Positions 14,662 to 23,662 are shown, numbered from the stretch's first letter. The stretch is 36,164 nucleotides of DNA from Acidobacteriota bacterium (GCA_016178075.1 JACOUA010000055.1:1-36164); one strand, 5' to 3'. Notes: a model not told the origin generated them from the letters alone. Program-made: numbers and translations.

Positions 14662-17634
14662 TTAGAAATCGAGCTGCGCCCCGATCTTGAACAGCCGCGC
14701 CTCCAGAATGCTCACTGGCCGGCCCCATGCGCCCCCGGGGAACGCGTACGCGTCAGTTCGGCCGATGATGCTGCGTTGCAGCACGGCGTTGTTGTTGAGC
14801 ACGTTGTAGAGATCCATCATGATTCGTACCCGCCGGTTCACTCGGCCGAACACCTTCGTCGCTCTTAAATCCACCTGATACAGCCGGTCGTCGTACATCG
14901 TTCCCGGCTCGAGCAACTGCACCGTGACGGTCGGTGTGGCGCCAAGACTCGTGCGGGTGCTGTTGGGGAATCGGATCGTGCCGTTGAAATCGCGGCTGGT
15001 CCAGGCGGCGGTGATCTCGGGACCGCGGACGGACTGGAAGCTGCCGCTCGCCTGCCAGCCGCCAGGCAGCGGGTACGCCCCGAGGAGCTTGACCTGCAGC
15101 CCGCCGCGTACCAGGCCAAAGTTAGGATCAACGTTCCTGTCGCAGAACCGCAGCCTGGTGGGGTCGTCGATCACAAAGCACTCGTTGAGGTGCGCGTCCC
15201 CCCAGGTCATACCGCCGGCAATGGTGCCACCGTTCGGCATCCGCCAGTTGACGTTGAAGTCCGCGCCGTTGTAGGTGAGCGTGGTGTCGCCGCCGATGGT
15301 CGTGTCGAACGACCGGAAGTTGTCCACGAGCGGCCGCTTCGCGTCCTTGATGACGTGGAGCCCGGTGATGGTCTGCCCTCGGACGCTCGCCGGCAGGCGC
15401 GGGTCATCCGGAACCACAATCGTGAACTCATCGAAGTCCGCCGGTGTCACAAACAGGTTATCGGTCTCGAGCTGGTTGAAGTTCGTCACGTGGGAGTACG
15501 TCGCCGTGACGCCCAACCCCGGCCGCAGCTCGTGCTGCAGCGAGAGATGGTAGTTCCAGTGGCCAGAGCGCGAACCGAAGCCGTCGACATAGGCGGGGTC
15601 GAATCGGATGCTCTGCACGACCGTCCCGAAGCGCGCATTGCTGGTCGGACCGAGCTCGCTCAGATCGGGGATGCGATTGCCGTTCGTATCAGCCAGCCAG
15701 GCCCGCGTGTCGGTCTCCGCAATCTGGCGCATCGGGTTCAGCTGGCGTGTCGGCCCCGCGACCACCTGATCGACGTAGCGGCCGGTCGTGAACTTCAGGG
15801 CCGTCTTGGCGTTGCCGAATAGATCCCACGACACCCCGAGGCGCGGGTTGATATCGCGCCAATTCGGGATGTTCTCCACCCGCGGTGTTAATCGCGCACC
15901 GATCCACGTCCCCGGCCCGCTCCACTGCTCCGGCGCGTAGCCGTTGAAATAGTCGAACCTCAGGCCGCCGCTCAGCGCGAGGCGATTGAGCGTCCACCGC
16001 TCGTCCACGTAAAGACCGAGATCCCGAATGTTTTCGATTGCTGTCCGTGGCGACGCCCGGAGGACCACTTGATTGGGCCGGCCGTCGAGCCACCGGATCT
16101 CTCCAATGTCACCACGATAATGATCGTGCTGCCGACTCATGCCCTCCTGAAACTGCAATCCGACCTTGAACGACTGTGACCCGGTCACATACGACAGGGA
16201 GGCCGAATAGTCACGCACCGCCGAGATATGCACGATGTTCCCGGAGCGGAACGCGCCGCGGAAGAAGCCCGTCGTTTGGTCGAAGTTCGTAAAGAACGGG
16301 TCGTATTGGGTATTCGTGCGCGGGAATGTTCCGACGCGCTGCCCCGGCGCGGTCGGCAGCTCGGGCTCGTAGATCTCCCGGTACTGCTGGGTGTAAAGCC
16401 CCAGGCCTGCCTGCGCGAGGAGCGAGTTGCTGAGCATCCCAGTCCACTTGACGCTCGCGTTGAAGCTTTGCGGCATGTCTTCAATGGCCGCCGCCTCTTC
16501 CGACACGGTCGATGCCAGGCCCCAGTGGCCGCGATACTTGTGGTTGCGGTCGTAATGGGCGCCGAGCTTGTGCTTTTGGTTGATCTGCCACGTCAGCCGG
16601 AGCGCCGCGCTGTTGATGTGGCTGTCATCGATGCTCGGCCTCGTGGCGTCGATCTCAGAAAAGCTACCGGGCACGGTCCTGTTGACGCCCCAGTTCCGGT
16701 ACGCGAAGTGGAACCACAGCTTGTCGCGCTTGATCGGCCCGCCAATGCTCGGGTTGAAGTCCCAGATTTTCTGGATCTTCCCCACGCTTTCGAGCCTGCG
16801 GTCCTGGAGCCGCTGGTCCAGGTTGTTGCCGTGCCACTTGTCGAAGGTGAAGTTGGCGAAGACCGACCCGCGAAACGTGTTGCCCCCTTCTTTCGGAATC
16901 ATGTTGATGCGGACGCCGCCGGCCTGCGTTTCCGCCGAGTCACCGCTCGTCGTGTACTGGATCTCCTGAATCGTCCCGTCGTTCCAGTACATGCCGGAGT
17001 ACTGCCCTGCGCCCTCCATGTTGTTGAAGCGGATCCCGTCGACCTGTTGGACCGAGTTCGTGTTGCCGTGGTAGGCGAGCGGCGACTGCTGCATGCCAGC
17101 GGAGCCGCCGACGTCGACGTTGTAGGACGAGCCGCCACCTACCTGCAAGCCGGTGCCCGGGATAAGAATGCCGATGGCCTGGATGTTGCGGCCGGTGGGC
17201 ACGACGTCCAGGACTTCGCGCGTCATGACGGTCTGCGTCGTCACGCTCTGCGTATCGACCACCGGCGAGGCGCCCGCAACGGTGACGGATTCCTCGACGG
17301 CACCAACGGCCATCTGGACGTTCACCGTCGCGGTGAAACCGGCCGTCAGCTCGATGCCCTCACGCACGACCGTGCGAAAGCCCGGCAGCGTGAATGTCAC
17401 CTTGTAGGTGCCCGGCCGGAGCTCTCTGATCTGATAGCGGCCCTGGCCGTCGGTGACAGCGGCCCGAGTCCCCTCGATCAGGGCCGGACTACTGGCCTCG
17501 ACGGTCACGCCGGGAACGATGCCACCCGACGGGTCGGTGACCTGACCCGCGATCGCGCCCTGTGCCAGCGCGGCCACCGGGACGCCGGCAATCAACGTCG
17601 CAGCAATCAACGCCGTTCTGAACGCCGTTCGCAT
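14662..17634 (-). CDS. TonB-dependent receptor, Oar-like, with carboxypeptidase-regulatory-like domain
   Basis: A 990-residue outer-membrane receptor. A signal peptide spans residues 1-25 (cleavage near AALAQ). The carboxypeptidase-regulatory-like beta-sandwich at about 27-107 begins AIAGQVTDPSGGIVPGVTVE. A plug domain follows (VMTREVLDVVPTGRNIQAIG, then VDGIRFNN), then a 22-strand-type barrel ending in the aromatic residue expected of outer-membrane proteins (KIGAQLDF). Such proteins are abundant in Acidobacteriota and are presumed to import glycans, peptides or chelates using TonB energy; the substrate is not evident. GGAGG lies six bases before the ATG at 17634. The 5' leader is long, with two candidate promoters and a palindrome next to the divergent tetR gene, so TetR control is likely. 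Confidence 0.92.
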   Translation of the reverse strand: MRTAFRTALIAATLIAGVPVAALAQGAIAGQVTDPSGGIVPGVTVEASSPALIEGTRAAVTDGQGRYQIRELRPGTYKVTFTLPGFRTVVREGIELTAGFTATVNVQMAVGAVEESVTVAGASPVVDTQSVTTQTVMTREVLDVVPTGRNIQAIGILIPGTGLQVGGGSSYNVDVGGSAGMQQSPLAYHGNTNSVQQVDGIRFNNMEGAGQYSGMYWNDGTIQEIQYTTSGDSAETQAGGVRINMIPKEGGNTFRGSVFANFTFDKWHGNNLDQRLQDRRLESVGKIQKIWDFNPSIGGPIKRDKLWFHFAYRNWGVNRTVPGSFSEIDATRPSIDDSHINSAALRLTWQINQKHKLGAHYDRNHKYRGHWGLASTVSEEAAAIEDMPQSFNASVKWTGMLSNSLLAQAGLGLYTQQYREIYEPELPTAPGQRVGTFPRTNTQYDPFFTNFDQTTGFFRGAFRSGNIVHISAVRDYSASLSYVTGSQSFKVGLQFQEGMSRQHDHYRGDIGEIRWLDGRPNQVVLRASPRTAIENIRDLGLYVDERWTLNRLALSGGLRFDYFNGYAPEQWSGPGTWIGARLTPRVENIPNWRDINPRLGVSWDLFGNAKTALKFTTGRYVDQVVAGPTRQLNPMRQIAETDTRAWLADTNGNRIPDLSELGPTSNARFGTVVQSIRFDPAYVDGFGSRSGHWNYHLSLQHELRPGLGVTATYSHVTNFNQLETDNLFVTPADFDEFTIVVPDDPRLPASVRGQTITGLHVIKDAKRPLVDNFRSFDTTIGGDTTLTYNGADFNVNWRMPNGGTIAGGMTWGDAHLNECFVIDDPTRLRFCDRNVDPNFGLVRGGLQVKLLGAYPLPGGWQASGSFQSVRGPEITAAWTSRDFNGTIRFPNSTRTSLGATPTVTVQLLEPGTMYDDRLYQVDLRATKVFGRVNRRVRIMMDLYNVLNNNAVLQRSIIGRTDAYAFPGGAWGRPVSILEARLFKIGAQLDF

Positions 17635-17787
17635 GATCGCCCTCCTTGTCTAAACCATGACTTTGGGGGCCGTCCCTCGATCTGTGCGCCATTCGTGTCT
17701 GCAACCCTCAGCCCTGGCCAGTGGACGCGGCTGGGCAAGAGGTGTCCGCCCGGATGAACTCGCGGGCAGAAGTGATGGAGAGACGCG

Positions 17788-17816
17788 TCCATACTCCCGT
17801 TCGCCGCGCCTGTCAA
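17788..17816 (-). promoter_or_regulatory. Candidate proximal promoter of the TonB receptor gene
   Basis: On the minus strand a perfect TTGACA (17816-17811), a 17-base spacer and TATGGA (17793-17788). The -35 box is perfect; the -10 box keeps only TAT. Confidence 0.35.
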
Positions 17817-17896
17817 TGCGGCGGCTGAACAAAGACGTCGCGGCCTCGGGCCACAACGACGCGCTCGAGGCCGACACGTCCCACGCTGCGTAGGTT

Positions 17897-17910
17897 ACCG
17901 AACGGTCGGT
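17897..17910. promoter_or_regulatory. Operator-like palindrome, probable TetR site
   Basis: ACCGA ACGG TCGGT is an inverted repeat with five-base arms, of the ACCGACCGGTCGGT style often bound by TetR-family repressors. It lies at the predicted transcription start of the receptor's distal promoter, about 115 bases before the divergent tetR promoter. Binding here would block receptor transcription. Confidence 0.5.
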
Positions 17911-17911
17911 C

Positions 17912-17940
17912 AGTATAGCACCTGAGCCTGGGTGCCACAA
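17912..17940 (-). promoter_or_regulatory. Candidate distal promoter of the TonB receptor gene
   Basis: TTGTGG (17940-17935), a 17-base spacer and TATACT (17917-17912, five of six consensus bases) on the minus strand. The operator-like palindrome begins immediately downstream, where a repressor would overlap the start of transcription. Confidence 0.5.
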
Positions 17941-18025
17941 CGGCGACGGCGCCGCGGCCGGGGGAGAGGGCCTGCTTGGGAAGTTCCGGGCGTCGCGAAG
18001 GGGGTGCGAAGTGACCTGCGTCGTG

Positions 18026-18055
18026 TTGACCGGTGGCGAGATCCCACGGTATAAG
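18026..18055 (+). promoter_or_regulatory. Promoter of the tetR gene
   Basis: TTGACC (18026-18031, five of six), an 18-base spacer and TATAAG (18050-18055, five of six). Four bases separate the -10 box from the ATG at 18060, so the message should begin at or right next to that codon. The GTG at 18033 used by the ORF track lies inside the promoter and cannot be the start if this promoter is used. Confidence 0.55.
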
Positions 18056-18059
18056 GGGG

Positions 18060-18758
18060 ATGGGACGACCGCCGCGATCGCTCGTGCCCGCAGCCTCGTT
18101 GCCGCTTATGGCCGCACGACGATCAGCCGATGTCCGCCCGAACGCCCGCCGCGCCGAGATCTATCGGACTGCCGCCGCGATTATCTGTGAGCGGGGTTTC
18201 GCGGGGACCTCAGTCAACGAGATCGCTCGCGCGCTGGGCATGACAAAGGCCGGCCTCTACCACTACATCAGCAGCAAGGAGGCGTTACTCTTCGAGATCA
18301 TGAACTTCGGCATGGAGCGCGTCGAGGCCGAAGTCGTCCGGCCCGTGAATGGGGTGCGCGACCCGGCGGATCGCCTTCGCCAGCTTCTGGTCCGTCATGC
18401 CCGGATCGCGACCCGCGCCCGTGGGGCTGTGTCGCTCGTCATGGAGGAGACCCGCGCGCTGCCGCCCCCCCTGCGGAAGAAGATCGTGCAGCGCATGCGC
18501 GCCTACTTCGTTGTGGTCCGCGACACGCTGAAGGAGCTCGAGGCGGCCGGCCAGCTTCAGGACGTCGATCCGACCGTCGCGGCCTTCAGCTTGTTCGGCA
18601 CGATTCACTGGCTGCCCCGATGGTTCCGACCCGGCGGGCGCCTGACGGTCGACGACGCGGCCGACGAGATCGCCAAAGTGGCCTTGCATGGGATCCTGCG
18701 CCCGCGCAGTTCACGGCGGTCCGGCCGGGCGAAGGCGAAGACCCGAAAGTATCGCTAG
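18060..18758 (+). CDS. TetR family transcriptional regulator
   Basis: A 232-residue TetR repressor when started at the ATG at 18060; the ATG at 18108 would give 216 residues. The DNA-binding domain runs from ARRAEIYRTAAAIICERGFAG to the helix-turn-helix VNEIARALGMTKAGLYHYIS and the SKEALLFEI helix. The C-terminal ligand domain (about 85-210) includes RGAVSLVMEETRALPPPLRK and ends in a basic tail (RRSGRAKAKTRK). The layout is that of fatty-acid or acyl-CoA sensing TetR proteins, but the ligand is not proven. It is divergent from the TonB receptor and an operator-like palindrome lies between them, so it probably controls the receptor and perhaps itself. The predicted mRNA is leaderless or nearly so. 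Confidence 0.88.
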   Translation: MGRPPRSLVPAASLPLMAARRSADVRPNARRAEIYRTAAAIICERGFAGTSVNEIARALGMTKAGLYHYISSKEALLFEIMNFGMERVEAEVVRPVNGVRDPADRLRQLLVRHARIATRARGAVSLVMEETRALPPPLRKKIVQRMRAYFVVVRDTLKELEAAGQLQDVDPTVAAFSLFGTIHWLPRWFRPGGRLTVDDAADEIAKVALHGILRPRSSRRSGRAKAKTRKYR

Positions 18759-18774
18759 GTCGAGGAAAGGGGCC

Positions 18775-18842
18775 TTCAGCGTTCTTCCTCGCTCAATCGT
18801 GCGAAGGTTTGGTGGCACCTGATGGCGTTCTGCCGAAAGTAG
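18775..18842 (+). pseudogene. Relic of a methyltransferase gene 3' end
   Basis: These 68 bases align with the last 69 bases of the methyltransferase gene (12684-12752) at roughly 80 percent identity by eye. They read F-S-V-L-P-R-S-I-V-R-R-F-G, then after a one-base deletion W-H-L-M-A-F-C-R-K and a stop. Most differences fall at third codon positions, as expected for a once-functional paralogue. The rest of the gene is missing; the relic starts 16 bases after the tetR stop. It shows that a second, related methyltransferase gene stood here and was deleted. Confidence 0.7.
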
Positions 18843-18868
18843 GCGGGATCGCGTGGGCCGCTGCCGGG

Positions 18869-20197
18869 CTACGATCCTCGGAGCGTTCCCACCAGGATCA
18901 GAAGATCGCGTCCGCGTTCCTCCAGAACGTCCCCGGGCTTGAGGCTCACAGGTCTCAGATCGATCAGGCGCCCATCCTGCCCGTACCTTTGCAGGTCGAC
19001 CGGTCGCTGCACTTTGAGCGTCCAGGGCGGGCGTCCTCCGAACGCGATCGCCACGTAGGTGCCGCCTGGGGACGTGGCGCCGTAGATGCGGTAGGGTCCC
19101 CGGGCGAACGTGGGCTCGCCGAGAAAACCGGTGGCGCTCGTGATCGGGGCATCGGGCCAGTGACCGTTCACGAACGTCCACGCACCTGGATGGGTGGCGA
19201 GCGGCAGCGTCCAGAACACCTGCATGAGATCTTCGCCGGGATACCGTTCCAGCTTGGACCAGAGGCCGCCGTCGGCGTGATAACAGTAGCCGCTCGCGCC
19301 GCCGATCCAGGCCGCGAGCATGGCGCCGAGGGCCCTCACGGGCGAGTCGTCGTAGATCCCCTGCCGCGGGCGGAAGTCGAACCCCATGGGCTCGCCAAGG
19401 ACAATCGGCTTCCGCATCGATTCGGCGAAGGCAATCCCATCGCGGAGCTCCTTGACGTGCTCCCATCCACCATGGCCGTCGTCGCGGCGCGAATGCAGGG
19501 TCACGGCATCGAAGGGAGGACCGGTGACCAGGTGCGTCGCCTCCCCGGAGGCCAGTTCGCCGCTGCGAGGGCTCTCGGCATGGTCGGGCGTGCTGCCAAA
19601 CAGGATGCCCTCGTAGCCTGCCGATCGGATCATCGCCCCGGCCTCGCGAATCTGCTCCGGGCCGAGACCGTTGACATACCACTCGTTCGCGATTTCGATG
19701 ACAACGTTGACATGACGACGCGCATAGACGGCCGCGCGGCGTGCGGTGTCGGCGAACCGGGCCGGTGAGACGCCGGCCAGGCGGTTCCAATCGGCAAAGA
19801 CGGTGAACCAGACGACCAGGTTACGCTCGCGGGCGCGGTTTGCGAGCTCATCCCACGCGCGCCAGTAGCGCTCGGCATCGCTCCACGGCTCCCACGTGGG
19901 CTCCAGCCAGCTCAACATGCCGAACACGCGCACGTAGGTGAAGCCTTCGGCGCGATCCCGGTCGAGCAACTGATCGGCCAGCGTCCAGCGATCGTGATAG
20001 CCGTGCCACGCCAGCGCGAACTCGCTCCGGCCGAACGCCGGCCAGACCCGACCGTCGGCTGCCACCAGCCGGGCACCTTCGACGCGGATGGGGAAGGCGA
20101 ACGTCGGCCGCGCGCCGGGTTCCGCGGCGCGCCCCGGGGATCCCTGAAGCGCCAGGCACGACAGGATCACGCAAACGACACGAGCCGTGCGGGTCAT
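18869..20197 (-). CDS. Secreted glycoside hydrolase-like protein, clan A (GH5-like) TIM barrel
   Basis: The track ORF begins at 20599, but the convincing start is the ATG at 20197, giving 442 residues with a signal peptide (MTRTARVVCVILSCLALQG, cleavage near GRAAE). The body reads as a (beta/alpha)8 barrel of the cellulase/mannanase kind: AFGRSEFALAWHGYHDRW, TYVRVFGM, VVWFTVFADW, then VVIEIANEWYVNG with the putative acid/base Glu172, and PIVLGEPMGFDF with the putative nucleophile Glu269. A small beta domain follows (about 370-442). It would cut or remodel a polysaccharide in the periplasm or outside the cell. The linkage cannot be told from sequence, and some related proteins have lost activity. 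Its 3' end faces tetR and the relic. Confidence 0.72.
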   Translation of the reverse strand: MTRTARVVCVILSCLALQGSPGRAAEPGARPTFAFPIRVEGARLVAADGRVWPAFGRSEFALAWHGYHDRWTLADQLLDRDRAEGFTYVRVFGMLSWLEPTWEPWSDAERYWRAWDELANRARERNLVVWFTVFADWNRLAGVSPARFADTARRAAVYARRHVNVVIEIANEWYVNGLGPEQIREAGAMIRSAGYEGILFGSTPDHAESPRSGELASGEATHLVTGPPFDAVTLHSRRDDGHGGWEHVKELRDGIAFAESMRKPIVLGEPMGFDFRPRQGIYDDSPVRALGAMLAAWIGGASGYCYHADGGLWSKLERYPGEDLMQVFWTLPLATHPGAWTFVNGHWPDAPITSATGFLGEPTFARGPYRIYGATSPGGTYVAIAFGGRPPWTLKVQRPVDLQRYGQDGRLIDLRPVSLKPGDVLEERGRDLLILVGTLRGS

Positions 20198-20298
20198 CGT
20201 TGAGGCACCCTGGCGTAGCTGCCACATCTTCACTGCGAGATCGCTCTCTCTTTTTTGACGTTGCCGGTTGGAGAAGGTCGGCCCCGAAGCCGATCGGC

Positions 20299-21450
20299 TC
20301 ACACAGATGAGGCGGAGGCGGGCACCAGGTCCCGTCCCTTCCGTCGCTCGTTCGAGGCCCGCAGCAGGAACTTCACGTACGGCACGACCTGCTTGATGGC
20401 GGCGACGTTCATCTGGCAAGGGCTCAGACAGGTCGGGCATTGATGATCGCGGACCCAGCGACGGTGGTCCTGGCTCGCCGTTCGGAAGTAGATCTCGGCG
20501 GCGTCCTCGTCCCGGACGTTGCCCATCACGTCGCTGTTCTCGCAGAAGAACAGGCCCCCGTCCGGATTCAGCATCACCCCCTGCGACTGGAACGGACACG
20601 GCGCGAGGCGGTGATAGCCGTTCGCGATCATGTCGGCGTAGTGCATGTAGATGTAGTTCTGGCCGTCGAGCAGCGGGTCCATCCGGATGCGCTCGAGGAA
20701 GAACTGCCGCGCGTGCTCCTCATCGGGCCCGATCGGCTTGCACGTGTCCTTCAGATCGCCGTTGCCCAGCATCGGGTCGGTGAACCGGACCATGTTGAAG
20801 ACGATGTCGAGCCGCTCCTTCTTCGCCCACGTCAGCAGGTTCTCCGCGTCGTCGAGATTGCGCGTGAAGAGCGTCGAGGAGATGCCGAAGTTGAAGCGGA
20901 AACGCGCCTGGAGCGCCTTCATGGCGCTGATGGTCTTGTTCGCCTTTTCGAACCCGCGCCGCACGTGGCGGATGCTGTCGTGCAGCTCGCCGACGCCGTC
21001 GATCGAGAGCCTCACGCTGTAGATCACGTCGCGTGCGTGGCACAGCTCGGCCATCTGCGTGAGCATCGGGATTGCGCGGTGTGGCGTCAGGCCCGTCGTG
21101 GTGATGCCGATCTTCCTCAGTCGCGGGAACCGGTCGAGCATGATGCGGCAGATGTCGACCAGGTCGTTTCGGGTGGTCGGCTCGCCCCCCGAGATCGCGG
21201 CGTTCTCGACGTTCTTCCACAGGCTCGAGGAGAAGGCGCGATCGATGTCGTCGAGCGACATGTCCGCTTTCCGATCGCCCCGCTTCCAGTTGTTGCACAT
21301 CTCGCAGCGGGCGTCGCAGACGAACGTGCAGTGGAAGATGAGGACCGTCGGGTGGATCGCCTTGAACTGCGCGACGTACGCGTTGGCGAGATCGCGCGGG
21401 GCGGAGAGCGCGGCCTTGGCAAGATACTTCGCCGCGTACACCTGGGCCAT
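20299..21450 (-). CDS. Radical SAM protein with SPASM-like C-terminal cysteines
   Basis: A 383-residue radical SAM enzyme. The iron-sulfur motif is CDARCEMC preceded by FHCTFV (Cys45, Cys49, Cys52), followed by the SAM-binding AISGGEPTTRNDL, the IGITTTGL strand and the SIDGVGELHDSIR loop. The C-terminus has an auxiliary-cluster pattern: CPFQSQGVMLNPDGGLFFC and then CPTCLSPC. Relatives act on peptides, cofactors or sugars; the substrate here is unknown. An AAGGA-like site lies close before the ATG at 21450. The upstream GT-C-like gene ends 13 bases before the start, so the two form an operon, and a role in glycan or lipid head-group modification is plausible from context. Confidence 0.85.
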   Translation of the reverse strand: MAQVYAAKYLAKAALSAPRDLANAYVAQFKAIHPTVLIFHCTFVCDARCEMCNNWKRGDRKADMSLDDIDRAFSSSLWKNVENAAISGGEPTTRNDLVDICRIMLDRFPRLRKIGITTTGLTPHRAIPMLTQMAELCHARDVIYSVRLSIDGVGELHDSIRHVRRGFEKANKTISAMKALQARFRFNFGISSTLFTRNLDDAENLLTWAKKERLDIVFNMVRFTDPMLGNGDLKDTCKPIGPDEEHARQFFLERIRMDPLLDGQNYIYMHYADMIANGYHRLAPCPFQSQGVMLNPDGGLFFCENSDVMGNVRDEDAAEIYFRTASQDHRRWVRDHQCPTCLSPCQMNVAAIKQVVPYVKFLLRASNERRKGRDLVPASASSV

Positions 21451-21463
21451 ATGTCCTTGGATT

Positions 21464-23587
21464 CTAGGAGCTTTTGGCAGATGAGTAAAGCGAATGACCG
21501 CGCGACGCAGCGCGCGGGAACAGCACGGAGTAGATGGTCACGGATCGATTGCGAAACACCGGCCGGAACCATTGCGGCGCGGCGTCGAGCAGGCTCTCGA
21601 GCCGGGGATACGTGTCCCGCTCGGCGGGCGCGACCACCAGGTAGTCGATCGCGAGCGCCCGTGCCTCCATCCATATCGTGCGGCTGTCGTCGTCGCGATA
21701 GATGTCGCGAATCTCTGAGCTGGCGTCCTGATACTTGCGCAACGGAATCATCGAGATCGGCAGTCCCGCGACCATCCGTCGTTCGGCGAATGCCGGGATG
21801 TACGCCCATGTCTCAGGATCCCGAACGCTTGGCTCGATCTGGACCAGAGCATTGGTCGGCGTGGTTTGTCTGATCCACTTGAGCGCCTCGAGCTCATCCG
21901 GGGTCAGGATGACGGTCCAGTGGAAGCCAGGGGCCATCCGGCGGTTGGAGGTGTCCTGTGTGTTGTACAGGTCGATCGCCGTGGTGGGGAGGGCGGCAAG
22001 CGCGACGAGCGCACCGATGCACGTTGTCAGCAGGCGTGCCCGAGGCCCTTTCGCCCAGAGATCCTGGAGCGCAAAGCCCACGAGCGGGGCAAGGGCCATG
22101 AACAGAAGGTGCCCCGCTCGCCAGCCCACGTACACATGCTGGTGATCGCGGACGTCGACGAAGAAGTAGAAGATGGCGCTCACCAGCATCATCGCACCCG
22201 CGACAGCTAGGCTGCCTGCACGGCGGCGGGCGGCGAGATACGCCCCAGCCGCGGCGCCCAACAGCATCGGCCCGAAGCTCAAGAAGATGACCGTGGGGAC
22301 CGCGTGTGCGGCGGTCGGATTGAGTCGGCCGACAGCCACGAGAGATCCGCCCGATCGGTCGACGTAGTGCAGTGCGTTCGATACCCAAACGGCGATGGCG
22401 ATCGGAATCGCTCCCATCAGGCCGGCGACAGCAAGGCGGTTCCACCTTCTTCCGGGTAGTAAGCTGACGAGCTGGCACAGCGCGATCACGGCGGCGATCA
22501 TGACGGCCAGGAACGAGCTCAAGAGCAAGCCGATCGCGAGCAGCCCCCCCGCGACCAGATTGACCGAGGGTCGAGCTGGGTCTCTGGCGTCGAGCAGCAC
22601 CAGCAGCGCTGACAGACTGAGTCCCCAGGCGGTCGCATGGTGCGGCTGATAGAGCAGCAGGCGTTGCAGGCCGTCAATCGGCATGCCGCCGAAGATCCAG
22701 CGGCTGACGGCGTCGATATTGAGGTTCGTGACGAGATGCAGAGGCGCGTTCAACCACCACAGCGCCACGAGCTGTTGTAGGCCTTCGAAGCTCGAAAAGA
22801 GCACCGCGCTCGTGCAGGCGATCGCCGCTGCGGCCGGCTTTTCGACGAAGTGCCGGACAAAAAAGTAGAAGAACGCCATGAACGCCAGGTCGAGCATCAG
22901 CGCGTTCGTCAGCAGGATCTGTTCTGTCGACGCGCGGTGTTGCGCCTGTCGATATTCGATCGCGGAGAGCAGATCGGGGAGCCAGTAGTAATGAAGCCGA
23001 TCGCGGCGCATGAACGGGTTGCGCGGCGGGACGTCCCCTTTGCTGACCTCCGCGACGACCGCCATCGCCCAGACAAAATCGGCGGTGAAGTACGCGCGAT
23101 AGGCCTTGCCTTCCGGTCGCATCTCACCGACGCGCGCGTATGGACGCCCGACGACGAGGGGAACGACGGCGAGGACGAGGAGCACGGGCAGGAGATCGCG
23201 TCGATCGAACGACGGAAGGTCCAGCGCGCCGGCGAGGCGTGAGGCGGGGATCGCGAGCAGTACGGCGCCGAGCGGCGCCAACGCGAGAACCGCCGCGCTC
23301 CGGACGCCGATCGTCCAGAGCGCGAGCAGCACGAGGCTCGTCGTCGCGAATCCCCACACGGGACCCACGAGCAGAGACGCGCCGGAGGTGCCGCGTTGCG
23401 CCCCGTACAAACGGCGCGCGATAATGACGCCGGGCAGCATCGCCCACGCCATCACGGCCACGAGCGCGAGCCCAACCTTGAGAGGCGCGATGGCGACGAG
23501 ACAGATCGCGATGGAGCCGCCGAGCGTCAGCGAGACGATGGTCGCGTATCGAGTAACGAAGCTTCGCCTCAAACTGACGCGTGACAC
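21464..23587 (-). CDS. GT-C-like multipass membrane protein
   Basis: A 707-residue protein with about 12-13 transmembrane helices and a soluble C-terminus, the layout of lipid-linked-sugar glycosyltransferases of the GT-C fold. The first large extracytoplasmic loop carries acidic residues (YFTADFVWAMAVVAEV, then RRDRLHYYWLPDL), where GT-C enzymes place their catalytic carboxylates. The C-terminal region (LTPDELEALKWIRQTTPTNALV, then ALAIDYLVVAP) matches the periplasmic tail of such proteins. It would transfer a sugar from a polyprenyl carrier outside the inner membrane. The GTG at 23587 has GAGG five bases upstream. The gene is followed by the radical SAM gene in the same operon. The exact family is not assigned. 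Confidence 0.7.
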   Translation of the reverse strand: MSRVSLRRSFVTRYATIVSLTLGGSIAICLVAIAPLKVGLALVAVMAWAMLPGVIIARRLYGAQRGTSGASLLVGPVWGFATTSLVLLALWTIGVRSAAVLALAPLGAVLLAIPASRLAGALDLPSFDRRDLLPVLLVLAVVPLVVGRPYARVGEMRPEGKAYRAYFTADFVWAMAVVAEVSKGDVPPRNPFMRRDRLHYYWLPDLLSAIEYRQAQHRASTEQILLTNALMLDLAFMAFFYFFVRHFVEKPAAAAIACTSAVLFSSFEGLQQLVALWWLNAPLHLVTNLNIDAVSRWIFGGMPIDGLQRLLLYQPHHATAWGLSLSALLVLLDARDPARPSVNLVAGGLLAIGLLLSSFLAVMIAAVIALCQLVSLLPGRRWNRLAVAGLMGAIPIAIAVWVSNALHYVDRSGGSLVAVGRLNPTAAHAVPTVIFLSFGPMLLGAAAGAYLAARRRAGSLAVAGAMMLVSAIFYFFVDVRDHQHVYVGWRAGHLLFMALAPLVGFALQDLWAKGPRARLLTTCIGALVALAALPTTAIDLYNTQDTSNRRMAPGFHWTVILTPDELEALKWIRQTTPTNALVQIEPSVRDPETWAYIPAFAERRMVAGLPISMIPLRKYQDASSEIRDIYRDDDSRTIWMEARALAIDYLVVAPAERDTYPRLESLLDAAPQWFRPVFRNRSVTIYSVLFPRAASRGHSLYSSAKSS

Positions 23588-23662
23588 CGAAGCCTCGGGT
23601 CGCGAAGCTTCTTTACTAGTTGCGCGCCGCGGATGCGGCCGCGCCTAAGCCGGGCTTCCACG

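Larger units (their letters stand above)
17635..17911 (-). other. Long untranslated leader of the TonB receptor gene
   Basis: About 270 bases of minus-strand leader if transcription starts at the distal promoter, or about 145 from the proximal one. Apart from the promoters and the GGAGG ribosome binding site, I see no riboswitch consensus, no leader peptide with a clear ribosome binding site and no strong terminator hairpin. Confidence 0.4.

Noticed and set aside
16228-17757. 509-residue plus-strand ORF
   Set aside because: Antisense shadow of the TonB receptor gene, with no ribosome binding site or recognisable motifs.
20440-21873. 477-residue plus-strand ORF
   Set aside because: Antisense over the radical SAM gene and the end of the GT-C-like gene; composition is shadow-like.
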